From: Legionellales bacterium
Lineage (GTDB): Bacteria > Pseudomonadota > Gammaproteobacteria > Berkiellales > Berkiellaceae
Direction of reading: 5' to 3'
DNA length: 64,000 nt
Assembly: GCA_002708265.1 (NCBI GenBank)
Contig: PANA01000005.1
Location: 124,001 to 188,000 of the forward strand
Below are positions 35,669 through 45,189 of this stretch, piece after piece. Under the pieces are notes generated by a model. The model was not told the DNA's origin, ran no database searches, and saw nothing but the letters and a program-made list of their open reading frames with translations. The position numbers and the translations under genes are program-made. Positions within the stretch are counted from its first letter, which is position 1. Every line of letters starts with the position of its first letter.

Positions 35669-37654
35669 CTAATACTTTGCAGCCTTTTTCATTCGTTTAA
35701 AATCCTTTATTCCTTTTTTCAATTCTTCTTTTTGTTCTTTCAAATGAGTTTTTACACGTTTTTGAGGCGTTGATGATCTTTTTGCTCGCTCCTGAGTTGT
35801 TAACGCTCTTCCGCCCTCTCTCAGAATTTCAACCTGTAGGTTTTGAGTCATTTCCTGAAGCATTTTTTTGGTTTGATGTATGGCAAATCCCATCGCCTGC
35901 GTCCTTTCCTGTTCAGGGACACCCTCAAGTTTTTTAATAAAATCACTCGCACTCATAATCTGTCCACCATGGGCAACACAGATATATTCTTCAATAACCA
36001 CATCATTACTTAGAGATGAAAGGACTGATGAATCCTTATTGTCATCTAATATATTTATAAACATTTTGGCCTGAGAACCCATCACATGATAATCAGTTCT
36101 AAATGCTTTAGTTATTAACAAGCCTGCACCCTCAGCAGCCTGTGTTCTATACTTTCCTTTTGTTTTATCTTTAAACCCAGAACGCTTATCTTTCACACGA
36201 TCTTTCATTCTTTTAAGACCAAAGTATTTTCTTCGATTCATGTAAGCATCTATCTCTCGTAGAATCTGACGTGCTTTTTGTTGATGAATAGACTTGACTG
36301 AACTAATTTTTGAGTTTGCCACTTCTGAAAGTGCTTCTTGAAGGATAGGATTTGAAAGTATTTGACCAAGAGTATTTTTTCCTTCTACTCTATACTTACT
36401 CCAAGCTTCAAAAACAGCCTCAATATTGTTTTCAAAGATATCCACATAATCACTTTTAGTCAGCTTAAGGTGTGTATTCATTTTGGGGTTTAAAATCAAG
36501 AGCAAGCTTGCTTCTCTTCCCCCCGAACGCTTAGCCAAATCAGTGGTGAGTTCCTGTTTAAAGAAATCAGATATTTCTTGATAAACCAAACCATCCGCTC
36601 GAACAGTTTTTTGTTTACTGTCTACTTTCCCTGAAACAAGACATTCAGAAGCGAGAGATACCAATGCTTCAACAGCTGATGATGCTTGTTTGACATCAAA
36701 CGGTTTATCGAGTGATATTTTTGATCTACTTGCTTGAATATGTAATCCGTTCTCAAATAATTTAATACTCATAGAACGGCTTTTAGGCGTTTCACTTCTG
36801 GCTGGTGGCTCAGATGGGAAGGTAATATTTAATTTAAGGCCACTTTTATCTCGGGTACTTTCTAAATAAAAATCAGATTTTACTTCTTTATCATTTAAAG
36901 GTTTTTCTCGAATTACTGATCTATTAGTTGGCGGCAAAATTATTTCAAACTTTTCTTTTACCTGATCATCCCTGATCATATGCACCTTGGGCTTTTCAGT
37001 ATCCTGTCTTGTCTCTTCTGCTACTCTGGAAAAACGCTTTTCAAGTACTGATGAAGGACTATAGCTATCGTCTAGTTCTGCTCCACCATCAGACAAAGCA
37101 GAAAATGGTAGAAAACTCGACACTTCATCAATGGCATCTTGTTTATTCAATCCTTGCAGAGATGTTTTCAAACTTGTTTCTTCAGCTTCAAAATATGCTC
37201 TTTTCTCTTCTTGAAACTTAGCCTGACTGCACAAGTACAAGCCAACTCTTAGAGCATTCAAACGATGATTTTTTACCTTTTCAATATACTCATTTATTGT
37301 TCTTATACTCTGTTTCAGCTCTAAAATTCGCGGATGATTAGATTCTTTATTCTCATTGTTCAGCCTGTCTATGCTTTGATATGTTTGACTGACCTTTCTT
37401 TCATAACGTAAAAGTTTTTCATCATGAGACTTAATTAACTGGTCTATACGCTGATATAGAGACTCAAGATCCATTGCTTGTCGGGGATCAAAGTATTCTT
37501 TTCCAGTACTGTCTCGAAAGGCAATTAACTCCGCAGTGCCAGGCAAGCGTATCCAAAGTTTAAGTTGTGTGCTTCCTTTATCTACTATAGCCTGCAGCCT
37601 AATAGTCTTATAGTCTATTAAATTCAATGGCTTGTCTTTTTCAACTTTAGGCAT
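35669..37654 (-). CDS. unknown protein, tandem paralog B
   Basis: Not recognised; 661 residues. It matches paralog A in order and spacing: DLESLYQRIDQL and a coiled-coil at about residues 60-140, DYVDIFENNIEAV in the middle, LREIDAYMNRRKYFG, and a C-terminal block VMGSQAKMFINI...EEYICVAHGGQIMSASDFIK. The last 45 residues are Lys/Arg-rich. A Ser/Lys-rich stretch separates the N-terminal helices from the middle. It lies 41 bases upstream of paralog A on the same strand, so they are probably co-transcribed. Confidence 0.78.
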   Translation of the reverse strand: MPKVEKDKPLNLIDYKTIRLQAIVDKGSTQLKLWIRLPGTAELIAFRDSTGKEYFDPRQAMDLESLYQRIDQLIKSHDEKLLRYERKVSQTYQSIDRLNNENKESNHPRILELKQSIRTINEYIEKVKNHRLNALRVGLYLCSQAKFQEEKRAYFEAEETSLKTSLQGLNKQDAIDEVSSFLPFSALSDGGAELDDSYSPSSVLEKRFSRVAEETRQDTEKPKVHMIRDDQVKEKFEIILPPTNRSVIREKPLNDKEVKSDFYLESTRDKSGLKLNITFPSEPPARSETPKSRSMSIKLFENGLHIQASRSKISLDKPFDVKQASSAVEALVSLASECLVSGKVDSKQKTVRADGLVYQEISDFFKQELTTDLAKRSGGREASLLLILNPKMNTHLKLTKSDYVDIFENNIEAVFEAWSKYRVEGKNTLGQILSNPILQEALSEVANSKISSVKSIHQQKARQILREIDAYMNRRKYFGLKRMKDRVKDKRSGFKDKTKGKYRTQAAEGAGLLITKAFRTDYHVMGSQAKMFINILDDNKDSSVLSSLSNDVVIEEYICVAHGGQIMSASDFIKKLEGVPEQERTQAMGFAIHQTKKMLQEMTQNLQVEILREGGRALTTQERAKRSSTPQKRVKTHLKEQKEELKKGIKDFKRMKKAAKY

Positions 37655-37724
37655 AGGTCTTGTTCCAACAAGGTTTCACATGCCTCATTAGTCCATTACC
37701 TTTATAAATAGTTCGATTTAAGAA

Positions 37725-39923
37725 CTAACGTAATCTAACTGTGATTGCGCCATGGTCAGCCGTATTTTTCCATGTTATTTGCGCTATTTTATAGCGATTG
37801 ATGACACTTGGATGCGGATGGTGGTACTGATTCATTCTTCCAGCGCTGATTAGTATACTTTCCGGCTCTATCGCTCCTATGAAACCCTGTGAGGATGAGC
37901 TTTTACTACCATGATGAGGACTCGTAATATATGTTGAGCGTAACTGAGTCCCATAGCGATTAACTAGTCTTTTCTCTGCCTCTGTCTCAATATCTCCAGT
38001 CAAAATGATTTGTTGGGCTTTGCTAGATATTTTCATGACACATGAGCGATTATTTTTGCTTAAATCCCAATCATCTTCTGTTGGAAACAGATACTCAAAT
38101 GTTACTCCATCCCAAACCCATTTTTGACCGGCAAGACAACTTTGACTATTCGGAAAACGGATATCTGAGCTATCGATGCTAAGTGTCTGGATACGACTGA
38201 TTAAACTATTAGCCCCTCCAATATGATCACTATCTAAATGGCTTAGAATAAGCTTATCCAACTGGGAAATACCCATGGTTTTGAGATAGGGAATTAATAC
38301 CTGTTTACCAGCATCGAATCCGTACAGCTTGGGGCCGGTGTCATAAACCAGGACATGTTGAGCAGTTTGCACAACCACACTCAGCCCCTGTCCAATATCG
38401 AGGACAGTTATCCAGGCCTCGTTTTGTGGAGGTCTCTGGGGAGACACTAATATGGGCAAGAAGCATATTAATGCCCATTTCTTTCCCCAAAACCCTCGCG
38501 GCGCTAGAAGCCAAAGCGCTCCAAAAAAAATGAGTAATGCACCAGGAACTGAAATCGGAGTCAATTTAATGGTACTGAAGGCAATTAATTGAAGGTAAGT
38601 GTACAGAACATTAAGACAGGCACTACCAACCCCTAATATTGTGTGACCTAAAACGGTTGAGAATTGACTTATGAATGCCCCCATTAATGCCAGCGGTAAT
38701 ATCGCCGAAACAACGGGAATAGCGAGAATGTTTGCGAGGGGACTGATCCATGCTACCTCAGCAAAAAATATGCTCGTTAAGGGAAACATTCCGATAAAAG
38801 CTGCTGCCTGAATCATCACCCATTGCTGCCACTTTTTTGAAGTCCGGTTCTGCCCAACCCAAGCAAAAATAGAGACTGCCCCAAAACTGAGCCAAAATCC
38901 TGGATTATATATTGCAAAGGCATCAAACAATAAAACAGCCAGCATAGCTAAAGCAATTCTGTCGCTCAATCGTATTTTTAGAGCTAGGATATTTGGAACC
39001 AATAGACAGGCAATCATGATAATTGCTCTTTGGGTTGGCAGTGCAAATCCAGCTAAAAAGGCATAAAAGATTGCCACTGCCATAGACACCGCGCTAGCGA
39101 AACTTTTTCTATAGCCCCCCATCGCCGGCATACAATATGTCAGCATTAAACCAACAATTGCGGCAATACTCCCAATATGCAAACCTGAAATTGCTAGTAG
39201 GTGTGAAGTCCCAGTATTTTCAAAGATTTGTTTTTGCTCATCACTTATGGAGCTCTTATCACCAACAATCAGTCCCTGTAGCAGTGCTGCTTGCTTCAAG
39301 TTCTTTAATCCTATTTGTAGGTTTTCTTTAAATCTGTTAATCAACTGATAGAATGTACTGGCTGGGATTACCAGATCCCCCGACAACATTTTTCCTCTAG
39401 CTACAATGCCCTGTTGCCGTTTGGCGTCAGCAGGGTCTTTAAGCCCAGGATTACGATAGCTTGCAAGCGGTTTTAACTGGGCATGCAGAACCCACTGCTC
39501 ACCTGGAAACAATCGCCGCTTAGGCGCGTATAACTGATATTTCGCATTGTGTTTAACACATTTTGTTGCTTGGCAAAGGCGTGCTGATGATAGAACAAAG
39601 CTGGTACCAGTTGGACTCTGAGTAGCATGGGCCACCTGTCCCATCAATGTTACTGGCCCCTCAAAATAGTTGTTCGACAAACTTTTTTGATTCAGTGTGT
39701 ATTTCTGGACGCCGGCTGAGCTTAGCCCTACAATGGCTATGAGTGCTATGGTGGATATGGATGCAGCGCACTGCTTGTATCCCCAACCGAAAAGTAGGCT
39801 TATGAGAAGCCCTATCAGTGTCATTGTAGGTACAAGTGCATACTCGAGCACCAGACAAGATATGAGTAAATAAAGAGCCGCCGAAATCGGCAACAAGTGA
39901 TTATTTAAGGTTTGTGAGTACAT
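37725..39923 (-). CDS. comEC: DNA-uptake channel ComEC/Rec2
   Basis: Inner-membrane channel for single-stranded DNA in natural transformation. It has N-terminal membrane spans and an OB-like extracytoplasmic region, a competence domain (residues about 230-470, LLAISGLHIG), and a C-terminal metallo-beta-lactamase-like domain with HLDSDHIGG. Length 732 residues, complete and unbroken. The start codon abuts the divergent DUF2062 start. Confidence 0.95.
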   Translation of the reverse strand: MYSQTLNNHLLPISAALYLLISCLVLEYALVPTMTLIGLLISLLFGWGYKQCAASISTIALIAIVGLSSAGVQKYTLNQKSLSNNYFEGPVTLMGQVAHATQSPTGTSFVLSSARLCQATKCVKHNAKYQLYAPKRRLFPGEQWVLHAQLKPLASYRNPGLKDPADAKRQQGIVARGKMLSGDLVIPASTFYQLINRFKENLQIGLKNLKQAALLQGLIVGDKSSISDEQKQIFENTGTSHLLAISGLHIGSIAAIVGLMLTYCMPAMGGYRKSFASAVSMAVAIFYAFLAGFALPTQRAIIMIACLLVPNILALKIRLSDRIALAMLAVLLFDAFAIYNPGFWLSFGAVSIFAWVGQNRTSKKWQQWVMIQAAAFIGMFPLTSIFFAEVAWISPLANILAIPVVSAILPLALMGAFISQFSTVLGHTILGVGSACLNVLYTYLQLIAFSTIKLTPISVPGALLIFFGALWLLAPRGFWGKKWALICFLPILVSPQRPPQNEAWITVLDIGQGLSVVVQTAQHVLVYDTGPKLYGFDAGKQVLIPYLKTMGISQLDKLILSHLDSDHIGGANSLISRIQTLSIDSSDIRFPNSQSCLAGQKWVWDGVTFEYLFPTEDDWDLSKNNRSCVMKISSKAQQIILTGDIETEAEKRLVNRYGTQLRSTYITSPHHGSKSSSSQGFIGAIEPESILISAGRMNQYHHPHPSVINRYKIAQITWKNTADHGAITVRLR

Positions 39924-40457
39924 ATGTCACGTCGACTAATCAAGCGCATCTTCCCTAATACTGCCAAAATTAGAGGGCACCAATCATTAAAAATGTTTGG
40001 CGGCATTATTAACTCACCTAATTTATGGCATTTAAATCGATACAGTGTTGCTAAGGCTTTTTCTGTTGGATTAGCTTGGGCTTGGGTACCCATTCCCTTC
40101 CAAATGCTTTGCTCTGCAGCCTGCGCCATATTATTCAGAGCAAACTTAGCAATATCGGTCATTTTAGTCTGGATTACTAATCCACTAACTATGCCAATTT
40201 TATATTATTTTTCGTACCGTGTCGGGCTGTTTATTCTGGGGGAGACACCAGGTAAATTCAGCTTTGAATTGTCTTGGGAATGGTTAGTTACAGGCATGCT
40301 TGCTATTTGGAAGCCCTTTTTACTAGGCTGCTTTGTCTGTGGCGTTATCAGCTCTGTGTTTGGATACATATTTATACAAGCGCTTTGGCGATTATCCGTT
40401 CGTTATCAATGGCAGCAGCGGTTAGCCCACCGCCGCCAAAAGAAACAGTCTAGTTAA
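39924..40457 (+). CDS. DUF2062 family membrane protein
   Basis: 177-residue membrane protein of unknown function, typically found beside comEC. The family pattern is seen in SVGLAWAWVPIPFQML and LVWITNPLTMPILYYFSYRVG. Three hydrophobic segments are visible and the C terminus is basic. The ATG is directly back to back with the comEC ATG (CATATG). Confidence 0.9.
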   Translation: MSRRLIKRIFPNTAKIRGHQSLKMFGGIINSPNLWHLNRYSVAKAFSVGLAWAWVPIPFQMLCSAACAILFRANLAISVILVWITNPLTMPILYYFSYRVGLFILGETPGKFSFELSWEWLVTGMLAIWKPFLLGCFVCGVISSVFGYIFIQALWRLSVRYQWQQRLAHRRQKKQSS

Positions 40458-40821
40458 GATAGCTCATCCCAATCAGAGCTGCACCAAATAGAATGTAAAG
40501 GACTGCGATTCCTCTGAGGCCGTTGGTTGAAATCTTGCTTACCCACTCGATGATTTTTTCAGCGGCAGATCGCTTAACCATAAACATACCTTTCAGTATG
40601 GCAATGACCCCTATCGCTATCAGAAAAATTGAGACGACTTTACTACTGATATCCCATGCTGCGGCAATAAATGCCCCACCAATAACCCAGGCAAACAAAA
40701 ACAATATTTGGCGGACTCTTTTCATTCCTTTGCGCTGGATTCTTTTTCGTACTTTCTCTGGAAAAGCCAAAAACAAAAGTCCTAGCAGCACCCAAAATAT
40801 TCCCAATATATACAGCAACAT
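40450..40821 (-). CDS. small inner-membrane protein, unknown
   Basis: 123 residues, with four hydrophobic spans at about 3-20, 40-58, 63-83 and 102-120, separated by basic loops (KVRKRIQRKGMKR). I do not recognise the family. It lies 27 bases downstream of nhaA on the same strand and overlaps the end of the DUF2062 gene by eight bases. Confidence 0.75.
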   Translation of the reverse strand: MLLYILGIFWVLLGLLFLAFPEKVRKRIQRKGMKRVRQILFLFAWVIGGAFIAAAWDISSKVVSIFLIAIGVIAILKGMFMVKRSAAEKIIEWVSKISTNGLRGIAVLYILFGAALIGMSYLN

Positions 40822-40848
40822 AAGGCCTCCTTGCCTAATGAAATGTGA

Positions 40849-42054
40849 TTAGGTTTTAAAATGACTGACTGGTTTGGGCAAGGTAAAATACAATAACAAG
40901 CACCCTGCAATCATTGATAGAGCGGAACCAGCTATAATGCCTAGGCGTGCATCAACCATATAGTGGAGGGCTTTTTCTGAGTAAGCCAGAGTGGCGATAA
41001 ATAAACTCATAGTAAAACCGATCCCTCCCAACGCTGAAGCTGCAAATACATGCCGCCATTTGACACCCGTCGGCAAATGGGCAACACCTAACATCACTAC
41101 TACAAAACTAAAGGAGAAAATGCCGGTTATTTTGCCAAAAAATAGTCCTTTCATTATCCCAGCTGTCACCGGTGCCATAAGGGTATCAATACTAATACCT
41201 CCCAGAGGAACCCCTGCATTCAAAAATGCAAAAGTAGGGACAATAAAAAAGGCTACCCAAGGATGAATGTGATGGAGCAATTGAGAGGTGAGGGTTAGTG
41301 ATTTATTAGGACTATGTGGATCTGGCACTTGATAAGGCATCAAGAATCCGACTATCACCCCAGCCAAAGTGGCATGAACCCCTGATTTTAAAACACAAAC
41401 CCACAAAGCGGTACCAACCACCGCGTACAATGAAATACGTGAGACTTTTAGAAGATTAAAAATTAGCAACAGTGACATAAAAGCTACCGACAGTACCATC
41501 GATGCGATAGAGAGTTTGCTGGTATAAAAAAGAGCAATAACAATAATCGCAGCCAAGTCATCTAATATCGCAAAGGTCATCAAAAACATTTTCAAACCAA
41601 TCGGAACTCGACTACCAAACAGGCCTAACAGTCCAAGTGTAAACGCAATATCAGTGGCACAAGGAATAGCCCACCCTTTTAAACCAATCGGATCGCTAGC
41701 ATTAAACATAACGAAGATAAGCCCTGGTAGTGCCATCCCCCCAATCGCCGCAGCACTGGGCAATACCCAGTGAGACATCTGTGACAATTGTCCATGTTTA
41801 ACTTCTAATTTGATCTCCAATGCGACCATTAGAAAAAAGATAGCCATTAGGCCGTCATTCACCCATAAAACTAAAGGCTTTTTTAGGACTAATAAGTCGC
41901 CTATCTCAACGGCGACGGGGAGATTTAAAAGATACTCATACCAACTACTAAAACTAGAATTGCTTAAAACAATGGCAAGTAGAGCACTGAACATCAGCAG
42001 CAACCCGCCAAGGGTTTCCATCTGCAAAAACTTTTTAACGTTTCGGGCTACCAT
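40849..42054 (-). CDS. nhaA: Na+/H+ antiporter NhaA
   Basis: Electrogenic exchanger of two protons for one sodium ion, for salt and pH homeostasis. The ion-binding Asp pair is in MTFAILDDLAAIIVIALFY, and LWVNDGLMAIFFLMVALEIK is the conserved N-terminal block. About twelve spans. Length 401 residues (E. coli 388). It follows lolD by 12 bases, an unusual neighbour that may reflect chance. Confidence 0.95.
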   Translation of the reverse strand: MVARNVKKFLQMETLGGLLLMFSALLAIVLSNSSFSSWYEYLLNLPVAVEIGDLLVLKKPLVLWVNDGLMAIFFLMVALEIKLEVKHGQLSQMSHWVLPSAAAIGGMALPGLIFVMFNASDPIGLKGWAIPCATDIAFTLGLLGLFGSRVPIGLKMFLMTFAILDDLAAIIVIALFYTSKLSIASMVLSVAFMSLLLIFNLLKVSRISLYAVVGTALWVCVLKSGVHATLAGVIVGFLMPYQVPDPHSPNKSLTLTSQLLHHIHPWVAFFIVPTFAFLNAGVPLGGISIDTLMAPVTAGIMKGLFFGKITGIFSFSFVVVMLGVAHLPTGVKWRHVFAASALGGIGFTMSLFIATLAYSEKALHYMVDARLGIIAGSALSMIAGCLLLYFTLPKPVSHFKT

Positions 42055-42066
42055 CCCTGTCTCCCC

Positions 42067-42744
42067 TTAATTCGACAGTCGCCCCTCTGTTAAAGTGACG
42101 ACCTTGTCTAACTGACTTGCTAACCATTTATCGTGCGTCACAACAACAAAAGCCGTCTGACACTGCTTAGTTAATTCTAACATGACCTCAATGACTTCTT
42201 GGCCAGTTTTTTCATCGAGGTTTCCTGTTGGCTCATCCGCAAAAATTACTTTAGGCTGACCTACTAAAGCACGAGCGATTGCAACACGTTGACGCTCTCC
42301 ACCAGATAATGCACTAACCGGATGTTGAAGTCGGTGAGACAAGCCTACCAACTCACACTGGTGAGCAGCTTCTTTCATCGCTTGCGTTGCTGGCACACCG
42401 GCGATTCTTCGAGCCATAGCAACATTCTCTTGCGCAGAAAATCCTGGTAACAAAAAATGAAACTGGAAAACAAAGCCCATCGATGTTGCACGCATTTTTT
42501 CAACTTCGCGTGTTGTCATTTGTGATAATGATTGACCAGCAAACATTACCTGACCTGTCGTTGGAGTATCGATCCCCGCCAAGCAGTTTAGCAGCGTCGT
42601 TTTGCCAGACCCAGATCGCCCCACTATTCCAACCATCTGACCAGGACGGACTGAAAAATCAATCTCCTGCAAAACATCAATGGTCTGACGACCATCCTTA
42701 TAGGACTTACTGAGCTGTAGACAGGCTAATAAAGGATCACCCAT
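42067..42744 (-). CDS. lolD: lipoprotein-release ABC ATPase LolD
   Basis: ATPase that powers release of outer-membrane lipoproteins to LolA. Walker A GRSGSGKTTLLN, signature LSGGERQRVAIARA, Walker B VIFADEPTGNLD. Length 225 residues. It overlaps the permease gene by eight bases. Confidence 0.95.
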   Translation of the reverse strand: MGDPLLACLQLSKSYKDGRQTIDVLQEIDFSVRPGQMVGIVGRSGSGKTTLLNCLAGIDTPTTGQVMFAGQSLSQMTTREVEKMRATSMGFVFQFHFLLPGFSAQENVAMARRIAGVPATQAMKEAAHQCELVGLSHRLQHPVSALSGGERQRVAIARALVGQPKVIFADEPTGNLDEKTGQEVIEVMLELTKQCQTAFVVVTHDKWLASQLDKVVTLTEGRLSN

Positions 42745-43981
42745 GACGAAGCCCCTCTACCGGAGATAAGCTTGCTCCTCGCCAGGCTGGATATAATGTG
42801 GCGAGCAAGCTTAACAATAAAGAAATTAAGCACACCTGTATCGCATCTGTCCATAAGAACAATGAAGGTAGATAATCAATCAAATAAATATCTGAGGTAA
42901 GCAATTGACGCCCTGCCAATTGCTCAATAAAAGCCGCCACCTCTGAAACATTCAAAGACAACCAAATACCAAGACCGGTACCAACCCCCGTACCAAGCAA
43001 CCCAACTATCGCGCCTTGCCAGACAAATATACCCATTACCTGCCTCTTTGATGCACCCATGGTTCTTAAAATAGCAATATCTGTTGTTTTATCAGTCACC
43101 ATCATGACCAGGGTGGACACCAGATTAAATGCTGCCACAGCAATAATCAGGAGCAGAATAAAAAACATCATTGTTTTTTCCATTTGAACAGCTTGGAAGT
43201 AATGCGCATGCCGCCATGTCCAAGGTTCTGCAACCAAATGTCCTGCAAACTCTGATTGAATACGATTAGCAATAATAGGCGCTAAGAATGGATCGGTCGT
43301 TCGACATTGAATCCCACTGATTAGCCCGTTCGTATTGTACAGTTTAACCATATCCCGAAGATGAACAAATATGTGCGTATTGTCATACAGGTAACCAGAA
43401 TCGAATAGTCCCACAACCGTCATTTGACGCATTCGGGGTGCAACCCCGGCTAGGCTGACAGTGGCTTCAGGGATTGCCAAAGTAACCTTATCCCCTACTG
43501 ATATACCTAAGGAATCCGCAATAGGGTACCCCAGCAAAACACCGAAGGGAGTATCCTCAAGATCCGTCAATTGTCCGTGCCGCATGACCGAAGACAAAGG
43601 ATATACAGCATCGACCATACTCGGTTCAACCCCCCGAATCAGCACGCCCTGCATCCGGCCCGCCTTCATCAACATCCCTTGGCCATCTATATAAGGCGCA
43701 GCCCCTGTAACTTGCTTCATTCTCAACATGTCAGCCTGAACTACGTGCCAGTCATCCATTAACTCTCCTGGACGGCTAACACTGATATGTGGGGTCATAT
43801 TCAATATTCGATGCTGAACTTCCTCAGAAAAGCCGTTCATAACAGACAACACCGTTATTAAGACACATACCCCCAAGGCTATCCCTAACAATGACGTTAA
43901 AGAAATGAAGGAAATGAAGTGATTTCGTCGCTTGGCTCGTGTGTACCTAAGCGCAATGTAAAGAGAGAGCATATTTTTCAT
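42737..43981 (-). CDS. lipoprotein-release permease (LolC/LolE family)
   Basis: Membrane part of the Lol exporter. One N-terminal span, a large periplasmic domain (about residues 45-265, including PYIDGQGMLMKAGRMQGVLI), then three C-terminal spans of the FtsX type. Length 414 residues. Only this one permease gene accompanies lolD here, while E. coli has lolC and lolE on either side. It may be the single LolF type seen in some lineages or the second gene may be elsewhere, so I leave the symbol blank. Confidence 0.92.
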   Translation of the reverse strand: MKNMLSLYIALRYTRAKRRNHFISFISLTSLLGIALGVCVLITVLSVMNGFSEEVQHRILNMTPHISVSRPGELMDDWHVVQADMLRMKQVTGAAPYIDGQGMLMKAGRMQGVLIRGVEPSMVDAVYPLSSVMRHGQLTDLEDTPFGVLLGYPIADSLGISVGDKVTLAIPEATVSLAGVAPRMRQMTVVGLFDSGYLYDNTHIFVHLRDMVKLYNTNGLISGIQCRTTDPFLAPIIANRIQSEFAGHLVAEPWTWRHAHYFQAVQMEKTMMFFILLLIIAVAAFNLVSTLVMMVTDKTTDIAILRTMGASKRQVMGIFVWQGAIVGLLGTGVGTGLGIWLSLNVSEVAAFIEQLAGRQLLTSDIYLIDYLPSLFLWTDAIQVCLISLLLSLLATLYPAWRGASLSPVEGLRHG

Positions 43982-44073
43982 CTGATTAGTCTACCCAAAG
44001 GCGACTTCTGTTGCACCCAGTGTGGAAGCTGCCTATCATTAGCCATTAAGAAATCCATTACAGTTGAAATCAA

Positions 44074-45189
44074 ATGATTATTACCTTCAATAAGAACTTA
44101 TCAGCCCAAGAAGCGGCTATTCGTTCTCTAGAAACCATCCTAAAAGAACACCAGATAAGCTATTCTTCTTACTACCCTTCTTTGTCCAACGGTATCCGAA
44201 CTGAGATTCAGATTCTATCGACTGTCGAAGCGGTAATACAGGAAAAAATAACAGCCCTTGTTGAGCCAGTTGGGGATGTCATTGAACATCACTCTCCTTT
44301 TCCGCGAATCGGGATTCAACCGGCGGGTGAGCGTTTTGGCTTTGAGTATAACGGTGTCCGCTTTGATGATGATTCATTTCATATTTTTGCAGGGTTATGC
44401 GCTGTCGACAGTGAGCAAAGCGCGACCACAATGATGGCGGCTTGTCAGGCAGCAGGATTAAGCTGTACTCGGATGGGTGCCTTCAAGCCAAGAACCAGCC
44501 CGTATTCATTTCAAGGGCTCGGAGCTGAATGTTTACCATATGTTTTTGAAGCAGCGGGAAAACATGGTATCAAGGTAATTGCGATGGAAGTCCTTGACCC
44601 TGCAGACATTGAGCAAATTGATAAGATTTTAGAAGCGACTGGTCGCCCAACAGGCGTCATGCTTCAAATCGGGACTCGCAACTGTCAAAATGTCGCCTTG
44701 TTGAAAGCGGTCGGCGCTCAACAAGAGTATCCTGTTTTACTAAAACGCGGTTTTGGAATATCTCTACACGAATCCTTGTTTGCAGCAGAGCATATTGCCG
44801 CGGCCGGTAATTGTAAGATTATTTTTTGCCTACGTGGGGTAAAATCAATTGGCGCTGCCCCTCACCGAAACCTAGTTGATTTTGGGCATGTTAGCACGAT
44901 TAAACGTCTAACTCGCTTGAATGTATGCGCCGATCCCTCTCACTCAGCAGGTTCACGCGCACCTGACATCCATGGGTTAAGCGATATTCAACATGTCAGT
45001 GCCCAATCGGTTATCGCTGGTGCAAACATGCTTTTAGTAGACTTTCATCCAGAGCCCCAAAAGGCTTTATGTGACGGGCACCAGGCGTTAACCATCGATC
45101 AGTTACAGATGTTTGTTGAAGATATGAACTTATGCCGAGAAACTTACCATAAGCGACTCGCCTTAGCACAAAGGCTTGTGCAGTCATGA
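44074..45189 (+). CDS. DAHP synthase-like protein (AroF/AroG type I beta, divergent)
   Basis: Related to the DAHP synthases of the shikimate pathway that carry an N-terminal ferredoxin-like regulatory domain (here about residues 1-70). Catalytic-core segments are visible: the Cys of FAGLCAVDSEQ, GAFKPRTSPYSFQGLG with its lysine, QIGTRNCQN, VLLKRG and ADPSHSAG. Differences from the usual sequence are CLRGVKS where CERGIRT is common and VDFHPEP where a metal-binding Glu (EVHP) is common. Length 371 residues. It overlaps mfd by four bases, so the two are coupled. Confidence 0.78.
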   Translation: MIITFNKNLSAQEAAIRSLETILKEHQISYSSYYPSLSNGIRTEIQILSTVEAVIQEKITALVEPVGDVIEHHSPFPRIGIQPAGERFGFEYNGVRFDDDSFHIFAGLCAVDSEQSATTMMAACQAAGLSCTRMGAFKPRTSPYSFQGLGAECLPYVFEAAGKHGIKVIAMEVLDPADIEQIDKILEATGRPTGVMLQIGTRNCQNVALLKAVGAQQEYPVLLKRGFGISLHESLFAAEHIAAAGNCKIIFCLRGVKSIGAAPHRNLVDFGHVSTIKRLTRLNVCADPSHSAGSRAPDIHGLSDIQHVSAQSVIAGANMLLVDFHPEPQKALCDGHQALTIDQLQMFVEDMNLCRETYHKRLALAQRLVQS

